Origin: a virus
Direction: 5' to 3' (one strand)
DNA: 22,730 nucleotides
IMG/VR virus record: IMGVR_UViG_3300010399_000388
Location: 1-22,730 of that record
This document shows, one piece after another, positions 15,014 to 20,725 of the stretch (positions within the stretch are counted from its first letter, which is position 1; every line of letters begins with the position of its first letter). The position numbers were made by a program, and so were the translations under genes. Below the pieces are notes generated by a model that did no database searches, had not been told where the DNA came from, and saw only the letters and a program-made list of their open reading frames with translations.

Positions 15014-15065
15014 GCAGCGGCGCCCCTACCGCATCCGGTCTGCGTTCCAGCGGGCCGTCAGTTGA
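14862..15065 (+). CDS. small helical protein, overlapping the previous gene
   Basis: The 67-residue frame starts at ATG 14862 and overlaps the preceding frame by 152 bases. The first two thirds (METNDPVQLAMQIRQGRLRL, then AELPEALRPLVQAVL) are amphipathic helix with strong third-position G/C bias, so this frame is the likely true coding frame in the overlap. The last residues (RRPYRIRSAFQRAVS) are basic and less typical. It ends 14 bases before the HNH endonuclease gene. Function unknown. Confidence 0.55.
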   Translation: METNDPVQLAMQIRQGRLRLAELPEALRPLVQAVLTRLTDGQAQTLACRAEQRRPYRIRSAFQRAVS

Positions 15066-15079
15066 GGTAGGCTTCTGCC

Positions 15080-15499
15080 ATGCGTTCCCTGGAAGAGAAG
15101 CGGGAATGGGCTCAGCAATGGCGCGAGGCTCATCGAGCAATACAGCGTGCTCGCTGTAAGGCTTCCCGCGAAAAGCGTCTAGAGTATTACCGCGCCAAGG
15201 CACGCGAGTACTACCACGCCCATAAAGACCCAGTTCGCAAACGACACTTCTGGAAGAAGTTTGCCGTTTCACGGCGAGCGTTTGTGGATTGGGTCAAGAG
15301 TTCTCCTTGTATGGATTGTGGAGGGCTGTTTCCTCCTGAGTGTATGGATTTCGACCACCGTGATCCTTCTACGAAGACAAGGAATCCCAGCGCCCTTGCT
15401 GGCCTCGCTCGTCTCCAGGAAGAGATGACGAAGTGCGATCTCGTATGCTCAAACTGTCATCGTATTCGCACCAAGCGCGGAAGAAGGGTGGTTCAGTAA
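15080..15499 (+). CDS. free-standing HNH homing endonuclease with zinc fingers
   Basis: The 139-residue product has a basic, helical N-terminal half (about 1-60) likely to bind DNA, then an HNH nuclease core. Zinc pairs Cys77-x2-Cys80 and Cys123-x2-Cys126 frame the active site, with FDHRDP (Asp92, His93) and the closing NCHRIRTKRG. Such genes are mobile elements of phages that cut related genomes and spread by repair. It lies between two virion genes and disrupts neither. A hand count over 15181-15420 gives about 54% GC, below the virion genes. A ribosome binding site, GAGGTAGG, is at 15064-15071. Confidence 0.85.
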   Translation: MRSLEEKREWAQQWREAHRAIQRARCKASREKRLEYYRAKAREYYHAHKDPVRKRHFWKKFAVSRRAFVDWVKSSPCMDCGGLFPPECMDFDHRDPSTKTRNPSALAGLARLQEEMTKCDLVCSNCHRIRTKRGRRVVQ

Positions 15500-15500
15500 A

Positions 15501-16466
15501 ATGCCCTTGTCTGTCGATGACGTGGCGCGATCGGCATTGGCAGCAGTCGGCTCCAATGCGGGTCTTCTGTTAGCAATCAGATGGGCATCGGATCGTTTCC
15601 GCCAGTTGAGCAACCGGGGGAAACTCCGGGCGCTCCGGAAGGTAGATCAGCTGGTGATCCCTGCGGCCATCGAGGCAGGGCTCGCTACCGTCACCCGTGA
15701 CAGCGAACTGGTGACCGGGGACGCCACGGCTCAGGCGGCGTGGAACAGCGACCAGGTGGGCTGGTATTTCCGTGCGTCGCGGAACTGGTATCGGGTAGCC
15801 GGCGTCGAGCCGGACGGCTCGGGAGGCACGCGGCTTCGGCTGCATACGCAGTACACGGAGCCGACCGTCACCAAGAGCTACAAGCTGATCATGCGGCACA
15901 TCCGCCTCCCTGGGGATGTCCATATGCTCGGGCGCTTCGTGCATCAGCGCCTCTGGCGCCCAATCACGCACATCTCCCTCAACGAGCTGGACATGATGCA
16001 CCCGGAACGGCTGTTCGTGACGGGCAGCGGTCCGGAGCTGTGGGCCGAGGTGGGAGACGATGAAGACGGGACGCGGCTGATCGAGTTCTATCCGTATTCC
16101 ACGCTGACCGATTCGGTGCTGTTCTACTACTTCGCTCGCTCTCCCGAGCTGAAGCCGGGAGACCCGCTCCCGGATGACCTCACCACGGAGGCGCTGAAGG
16201 CGGGTATCCTGGTGGACATCTACCGCTTCGAGATGGCCAGGTCGCTTCGGGACAACAAGATCGAAGCCGCAGCGGTCTGGCGGAACGAGCTACGCGCGCA
16301 AGAGACCACGTGGGAAGACCGGATGGAGGAACTCCACCGGATCGATCGGAGCGCCGACGACATCTCGGTCATTCTCCACACCATGGGACCGCCCGTGCAG
16401 GGGGACCAAACTTGGATTAGAACCGCACGAGCAGATGCTTGGTCGAGGTTAACCAATTGGCCCTAG
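15501..16466 (+). CDS. head-tail connector/adaptor-like structural protein
   Basis: The 321-residue product begins one base after the HNH stop. The pattern DDVARSALAAVGSNAGLLLA, RWASDRFRQL and then an IEAGLATVTRDSELVTGD stretch is typical of a connector-like family in podovirus-type phages. That family sits between portal and tail. The region around VTKSYKLIMRHIRLPGDVHM and LIEFYPYSTLTDSVLFYY is beta-rich. The C-terminus is helical. Codons in the first 30 or so and last 20 residues (many T- or A-ending, with AGA and TTA) differ from the body, where the gene touches the two endonuclease genes. A role in joining head and tail is inferred. Confidence 0.65.
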   Translation: MPLSVDDVARSALAAVGSNAGLLLAIRWASDRFRQLSNRGKLRALRKVDQLVIPAAIEAGLATVTRDSELVTGDATAQAAWNSDQVGWYFRASRNWYRVAGVEPDGSGGTRLRLHTQYTEPTVTKSYKLIMRHIRLPGDVHMLGRFVHQRLWRPITHISLNELDMMHPERLFVTGSGPELWAEVGDDEDGTRLIEFYPYSTLTDSVLFYYFARSPELKPGDPLPDDLTTEALKAGILVDIYRFEMARSLRDNKIEAAAVWRNELRAQETTWEDRMEELHRIDRSADDISVILHTMGPPVQGDQTWIRTARADAWSRLTNWP

Positions 16467-16474
16467 GAGAGGAA

Positions 16475-16939
16475 ATGCTGATCACCCTACGACATGTGGA
16501 ATGGCTCGCCGGTCTTTTGGAGGGGGAAGGCTATTTCGCATCAACTGGCACAGGGCGTCGATATGCCGCTATCTGTTTGCAAATGACGGATCGAGACGTT
16601 GTCGAACGTGCAGCAGGGTTGTTGGGTAGCAGGGTTACGTTCCAACTCAAGCGTCCTGGGCAGACAAAACACGTGTGGCGAACTACGGCAGGCGGGCATC
16701 GCGCCATTGGCTGGATGATGACGTTATATCCACTCATGGGCGAAAGGCGTAAGGCACAGATTCGGCTTGTTCTCGCAATGTGGCGTTCCTGGCCCGCACG
16801 TCGCACCAAGCGTTGTGGCGCCGACAAGGGACCAATTCACCGCCACGATTCAAAGAGAAGCGGGTTGCCCCCAATTCCTAACTATTACAAAGACTGCAAA
16901 GGCTGTCGTTCGTTCAATGAACGGCCGACTGTACATTAA
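16475..16939 (+). CDS. LAGLIDADG-family homing endonuclease (free-standing)
   Basis: ATG 16475 is chosen because AGGAGAGG (16465-16472) lies just upstream; an earlier ATG (16439) overlaps the previous gene. The 154-residue product has one LAGLIDADG motif at residues 10-21 (WLAGLLEGEGYF) with the expected acidic residues, so it should act as a homodimer. A C-terminal cluster (Cys114, Cys141-x2-Cys144 in YKDCKGC) may bind zinc. Members of this family cut long DNA sites and spread into uninfected copies. The stop TAA abuts the next gene directly (TAA then TTG). GC in sampled lines is about 54%. Confidence 0.82.
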   Translation: MLITLRHVEWLAGLLEGEGYFASTGTGRRYAAICLQMTDRDVVERAAGLLGSRVTFQLKRPGQTKHVWRTTAGGHRAIGWMMTLYPLMGERRKAQIRLVLAMWRSWPARRTKRCGADKGPIHRHDSKRSGLPPIPNYYKDCKGCRSFNERPTVH

Positions 16940-17557
16940 TTGGGCACGCTGGCCGGCAATGCGCTCATCGACGAACTTTCTCGCCGACTGCGTGATCTTA
17001 CTTCTACTGGCTATCCTCGTGCGGATATTCTTGACATCGTCAATCGCACCCAGCGAGCTATTAACGCGCGACTGGGGCTTGTTCACACATCGACCGCCTT
17101 CTCTACAGGAGAAACACCGCTCTACTCCGTAGACGCGATTGCCACCAACATCGTCCGCGTGGTGGATGTCCGCGACGATGACCGTCCGCTCCAGCGTGTT
17201 CCCTGGCCGCAGCTGGTCCATCAGGACCCCAAGTGGATACGACTCCGGGGCACCCCAGAAGTCTGGTCCCCGATCGGGCGGACGATGATTGCGGTGATCC
17301 CCACACCGTACATCACGCGGAGCCTCACCGCCGTCTCGATCAAGATGACCTCGAATCTGGCGGATGCGGGCGCTCCACTGCTCGACATCCCCGACGACTT
17401 CAAGCCGATTCTGCTCGATCTGGCGGAAGCGGTGCTTCTGGTCCGCGCTCGGGAGTTCAAAATGATCGAGGCCGCGCTCACGCGCGTTCTGCCTGCGCTC
17501 GGGATGAGCGTGGACATGCAGAACCAGCGGCGTGGTGGCGATAAGGCGCACGGCTGA
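16940..17557 (+). CDS. head-tail adaptor-like protein (TTG start)
   Basis: The 205-residue product has to start at TTG 16940, directly after the endonuclease stop, because no other normal start is available in frame for over 150 codons. The N-terminal LIDELSRRLRDLTSTGYPRA, then DILDIVNRTQRAINARLG, is the classical helical start of phage adaptor proteins that dock under the portal. The following beta-rich part (PLYSVDAIATNIVRVVDVRD) also fits. No ribosome binding site is visible, so translation may depend on reinitiation from the endonuclease gene. The first 40 or so codons are unusually rich in T-ending forms, unlike the rest. Confidence 0.7.
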   Translation: MGTLAGNALIDELSRRLRDLTSTGYPRADILDIVNRTQRAINARLGLVHTSTAFSTGETPLYSVDAIATNIVRVVDVRDDDRPLQRVPWPQLVHQDPKWIRLRGTPEVWSPIGRTMIAVIPTPYITRSLTAVSIKMTSNLADAGAPLLDIPDDFKPILLDLAEAVLLVRAREFKMIEAALTRVLPALGMSVDMQNQRRGGDKAHG

Positions 17558-18195
17558 TGGCAAACGCCGCAGTCACCACCCTCATCAATCGCGTCGTGGG
17601 GAACTCGATCTCCACGCTGATCGATTCGACCGCTACGGACAACTACCAGCACGATGTCATCTACGAGATCGCCCGTGGGGCATTCCCGGGGTTCCTGGCC
17701 CAAACGGATGCCACGTTCATCGCGCTCACCCGCGGCACGGTGGAGTACAGCTTTCCGACCGGGTTTCGCCTGCCGCTGATGATCGTGTTCGATGATACCC
17801 AGCTGGCGCATGCGCGCTTCGATGAGGCGCTCAACTTCTCCCAGGACTGGAGGAATACGGCGACGAAGCCGATTGCCTACATCCAGGACCCCGTGGACCG
17901 GGACAAGTTCCAGTTAATCCCGCCATCCAACTACGCGAGCGCAGGCGTTGCGGGAACGCCGTTGGCACCCCCGACCCCGTGGCCCACGGAGGCGCTCGCC
18001 TTCATCGGAACCGAGTCGAATACAGGGTGGGCGGAAAGCTGCCTCGTGGATACGCACCTCGCACTCGCCTTCGAGGTCATCGCGCGGGAGTTCTCGCGGG
18101 ACAGCGACCACAAGGACTCCGATCTGGCCACGCTCGCCAAGACATTTGCGGGGGTCTTCTGGCAGATGTCGTTTGCGGAGGGAATGGATGTCTAA
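17557..18195 (+). CDS. second adaptor-like connector/tail structural protein
   Basis: The 212-residue product starts on an ATG overlapping the previous stop (TGATG). An N-terminal helix-rich part (YQHDVIYEIARGAFPGFLAQ) is followed by a beta-rich core with GTVEYSFPTGFRLPLMIVFD and a PIAYIQDPVDRDKFQLIPP stretch. The C-terminal part is helical (LALAFEVIAREFSRDSDHKD). The domain order parallels the connector proteins before it, so it is probably another ring or adaptor in the neck or tail tube. Exact family not recognised. It overlaps the next gene by eight bases. Confidence 0.6.
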   Translation: MANAAVTTLINRVVGNSISTLIDSTATDNYQHDVIYEIARGAFPGFLAQTDATFIALTRGTVEYSFPTGFRLPLMIVFDDTQLAHARFDEALNFSQDWRNTATKPIAYIQDPVDRDKFQLIPPSNYASAGVAGTPLAPPTPWPTEALAFIGTESNTGWAESCLVDTHLALAFEVIAREFSRDSDHKDSDLATLAKTFAGVFWQMSFAEGMDV

Positions 18196-19153
18196 CCTCC
18201 ACAAGCGTCCCCCGGTGGGGGAGAGGCGGGTGCGGCAGTTCCGCGTGAACCCTCCCGATCCCAACAAGGCGGACTCCCAGGTCAAGTTCACCGCGAAGCT
18301 GAACCAGCAGTTCTCGCTGATCTCCGATGAACTCACCAGGCTGCCCAAGTTCCCCAAGGGCTATTCGATCGACGACTATGCTCGGAAAGATGAGGTCGAG
18401 GAGATCATTGATCGGCTCGATGAACAGGCGTTCGATCTGGTCTCCAGCGAGGGAGACGAAGAGGTCGACGTAGGCGCCGGCCGGCGTGCGGCGCAGGCCC
18501 GTAGCTCTCGGCGGCGGCATCGTGCCGCCCAGGCCGCCGAGGCGGCCGCCACTGCGGCGCTGGAGTCTGCGCGGCCGCTGGTCGCCCCACCCGAGATCGA
18601 AGACGTCAGCAACATTGGCACCGCCAATACGCCTCCGAGATTCTCATACGAGGACCACACCCACAGCGGCGTGAATCTCGGCGATGCCCAGACGATCACC
18701 GGGCTCAAGACCTTCGATCGCGACCCGGCAGCGCCATTCGCCGTCACAAGCGGGAGCGCGAAGGTTAACAACCTCCGCGGGGAGATGGTCACCCGCAAGA
18801 ACAGCGGGGGTGCGGACTTCGTCCGTGGGCGGATCAACTTCATCGAGGGAACCGACATCACGATCTCGATGTCCGACGATGCGGGCAACGATGAGATCGA
18901 CCTGACGATCAACAGCACGCCGGGGACCGCCACGCAGCTCCGGGCGTTTCCGATCCTCATTGGCACACCAATGCCCATGGCGCAGGGGACGGCACGGCGA
19001 CCGAACCGCGGCACCTACGGCACGGCATCGGACGTTCCGGTTATAACCGTAGACGCGAACGGCAGAGTTACGGCTTTAACCACAACGCCGCTTGGCAGCG
19101 GCACCGAGATGGACCCGACGTTCAAGAAGCATATGCTGTTCATGGGGGGATAA
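18188..19153 (+). CDS. fibre-like tail protein with coiled-coil and fibre motifs
   Basis: The start is ATG 18188, overlapping the previous gene by eight bases; the frame is open further upstream, but that part lies antiparallel in logic to the connector gene and is not believed. The 321-residue product has a basic N-terminus and a helical, alanine/arginine-rich stretch (about 80-130). Fibre motifs follow: YEDHTHSGVNLGDAQTITGL, then GTYGTASDVPVITVDANGRV. These repeat types are common in phage tail fibres and mark beta-rich, trimeric shafts. Its stop overlaps the next gene's start (TAATG). The codons near 19035-19090 (ATA, AGA, TTA) are unusual for this gene. Confidence 0.7.
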   Translation: MSNLHKRPPVGERRVRQFRVNPPDPNKADSQVKFTAKLNQQFSLISDELTRLPKFPKGYSIDDYARKDEVEEIIDRLDEQAFDLVSSEGDEEVDVGAGRRAAQARSSRRRHRAAQAAEAAATAALESARPLVAPPEIEDVSNIGTANTPPRFSYEDHTHSGVNLGDAQTITGLKTFDRDPAAPFAVTSGSAKVNNLRGEMVTRKNSGGADFVRGRINFIEGTDITISMSDDAGNDEIDLTINSTPGTATQLRAFPILIGTPMPMAQGTARRPNRGTYGTASDVPVITVDANGRVTALTTTPLGSGTEMDPTFKKHMLFMGG

Positions 19154-19572
19154 TGGCGCGCTATCGAGATAGACGAGCATACAATCGCGAATGGTATGCC
19201 AAGAACCTGGAACGCGAACGCGAGAAACGGCGACGACGTATTAAAGAACGGCGTGCGGCGGGTTCCAATTGGCCGAGCGACTCTCCGGCATACCGGCGGC
19301 GGATCGTGTTGCAAAGCCGATATCAATTGACTCCAGAAAGATTTGAAGCATTGATCACAATGCAGGGTCATGCCTGCGCTATGCAGGACTGTCGGTCCGC
19401 CACCCCTGGAGGTCATGGCCAATGGCATATTGATCATGATCATGTCAGTGGACAGGTACGTGGGTTGTTGTGTTCACGATGTAATCTGATGTTGGGCCAT
19501 TACGAAAAGGGGCAGCGTCGGTGGACTGCGTTTGAGGATTATCTTAACAAGTACCAACGGAAGGTAGCATAA
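19153..19572 (+). CDS. endonuclease VII-like HNH homing nuclease
   Basis: The 139-residue product starts on an ATG overlapping the fibre stop (TAATG). A very basic N-terminal region (KNLEREREKRRRRIKERRAA) leads to YQLTPERFEALITMQGHACA. Then comes the His-Me finger core HIDHDHVSGQVRGLLCSRC (His92 to Cys110) with a following NLMLGHY, the arrangement of recombination endonuclease VII-type enzymes. The first zinc pair is spaced Cys75-x4-Cys80, wider than the usual C-x2-C, whereas the second is normal (Cys107-x2-Cys110). GC over 19321-19560 is 49% by hand count. It is probably a mobile endonuclease that occupies a gene junction. Confidence 0.85.
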   Translation: MARYRDRRAYNREWYAKNLEREREKRRRRIKERRAAGSNWPSDSPAYRRRIVLQSRYQLTPERFEALITMQGHACAMQDCRSATPGGHGQWHIDHDHVSGQVRGLLCSRCNLMLGHYEKGQRRWTAFEDYLNKYQRKVA

Positions 19573-19573
19573 A

Positions 19574-19903
19574 ATGGCGGAGAGCTTAAAAGTCCTGGGA
19601 CAAACGAACCCAAGCGCCGCGTCGCTCACCGATTCCTATACCGTTCCGGGCGCAACCAGCGCGGTCGTGAGTTCGATCACGGTGGCGAATCGCTCCGCGA
19701 CACCGACGAGCTTTCGTGTCAGCATTGCGGTGGCGGGTGCAGCGAACAGTAACGAACAGTATCTGTTTTTCGATGTCCCGATCGCTGGAAACGACACCTT
19801 TACGGCGACCTTAGGGATCGGTCTCGCCACCACCGACGTGGTGCGTGTCTACGCGACGCTGGCAACATTGTCGTTCAACATCTTTGGAATCGAAGTGACG
19901 TAA
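19574..19903 (+). CDS. small beta-rich virion protein
   Basis: The 109-residue product starts one base after the nuclease stop. It is nearly all beta-type: SLTDSYTVPGATSAVVSSIT, then VANRSATPTSFRVSIAVAGA, then NEQYLFFDVPIAGNDTFTAT. This sequence pattern recurs in small structural proteins near tail genes of many phages; the exact role is unknown. The first ten codons (AGC TTA AAA GTC CTG GGA CAA) are less GC-rich than the rest, on the side that touches the nuclease. It precedes the collagen-like fibre gene by three bases. Confidence 0.7.
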   Translation: MAESLKVLGQTNPSAASLTDSYTVPGATSAVVSSITVANRSATPTSFRVSIAVAGAANSNEQYLFFDVPIAGNDTFTATLGIGLATTDVVRVYATLATLSFNIFGIEVT

Positions 19904-19906
19904 GCC

Positions 19907-20725
19907 GTGAGTCAGTACACCGCATCAAGCGTCTCAGCACGCTCCCCGTTCCGGTATCTCCGGCACCTCTTGCTGCCGGGTCCGAGGGGTGCGCGTGGAG
20001 CAACGGGGGCTGCGGGTGCCAATGGGACCAATGGGACAAACGGCACCAATGGGACTAACGGGACAAATGGTGCGGATGGCTTCGTGGATGGCACGAAGCG
20101 CTTTCACAAGGTCCAAGTCAAAGGCACGGGGCTCACTACACGAGACGCCTTCGGTACTGACGGCACGGTGCTGGGCGCTGCAACGGCGTTCTCGGACAGC
20201 ACCGGACAGTACATCAATTACGCCACCACGACGACCTCGGGCACGCAGGGTGGCCTCTTTACCTCGACCATCCAGACGACCCAGTTTCTCCCCGATGCCT
20301 ACCTCGTCATGAAGACCGGCGCCGTCGCGGCCGATATCACCGGCGTCCGCATCATCTTCGGATGGTCGTCGACCTTCACCTTCGACACGTCCGACAACCC
20401 CGCGAGTACGCATCTCGCCGCTTTCCGCTTCTCAACCGGCGCGGGCGACACCACGTGGCGCGCGCTCACGAAGGACGGGACCACGCTCAACAACCAAGAC
20501 AGCGGTGTCACCGTGGCGGCCGATACCAAGTACATCCTGCGCATCAAGGTGGTTACCACGTCGTCCATCGAGTTCTACATCAATGGCACGCTGGTTGCGA
20601 CCTCATCGAGCAACCTTCCAACATCCACAACGACGCTGAACCTCTATATGGGTGTTGCGACCAACACGACCGCGGGGACCGCTCGCGCACTGCGTTTTAA
20701 TAGCTTTCAGGCGGTGAGTACCTGA
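19907..20725 (+). CDS. collagen-like fibre protein with C-terminal beta domain
   Basis: The start is GTG 19907. In the 272-residue product, eleven Gly-X-Y triplets run from Gly25 to Asp57, including five Asn-Gly-Thr copies, which should form a collagen-type triple helix and hold a trimer together. A C-terminal domain of about 200 residues is beta-rich (QFLPDAYLVMKTGAVAADIT, then YILRIKVVTTSSIEFYINGT), resembling a jelly-roll or lectin-like head. This build is usual for phage fibres and tail tips that touch a host surface. The stop overlaps the next gene's start. Confidence 0.8.
   Translation: MSQYTASSVSARSPFRYLRHLLLPGPRGARGATGAAGANGTNGTNGTNGTNGTNGADGFVDGTKRFHKVQVKGTGLTTRDAFGTDGTVLGAATAFSDSTGQYINYATTTTSGTQGGLFTSTIQTTQFLPDAYLVMKTGAVAADITGVRIIFGWSSTFTFDTSDNPASTHLAAFRFSTGAGDTTWRALTKDGTTLNNQDSGVTVAADTKYILRIKVVTTSSIEFYINGTLVATSSSNLPTSTTTLNLYMGVATNTTAGTARALRFNSFQAVST
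20021..20065 (+). repeat. five tandem 9-bp Asn-Gly-Thr units in collagen-like gene
   Basis: The units AATGGGACC, AATGGGACA, AACGGCACC, AATGGGACT and AACGGGACA follow without gaps, and a sixth degenerate unit (AATGGTGCG) comes after. All are in frame and encode Asn-Gly-Thr. Most differences between units are silent third-position changes. Confidence 0.95.

Noticed and set aside
16405-17000. Self-splicing intron around the LAGLIDADG gene
   Set aside because: Both flanking genes look like separate, complete genes with their own stop or start, and I could not see conserved intron core elements. A free-standing gene is simpler; a covariance-model search for group I introns would settle it.
18532-18547. 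GC-rich inverted repeat GGCCGCC/GGCGGCC
   Set aside because: It falls in an Ala/Glu-rich coding stretch where GCC and GCG codons produce such repeats by composition. The loop would also be too short unless the stem is trimmed.
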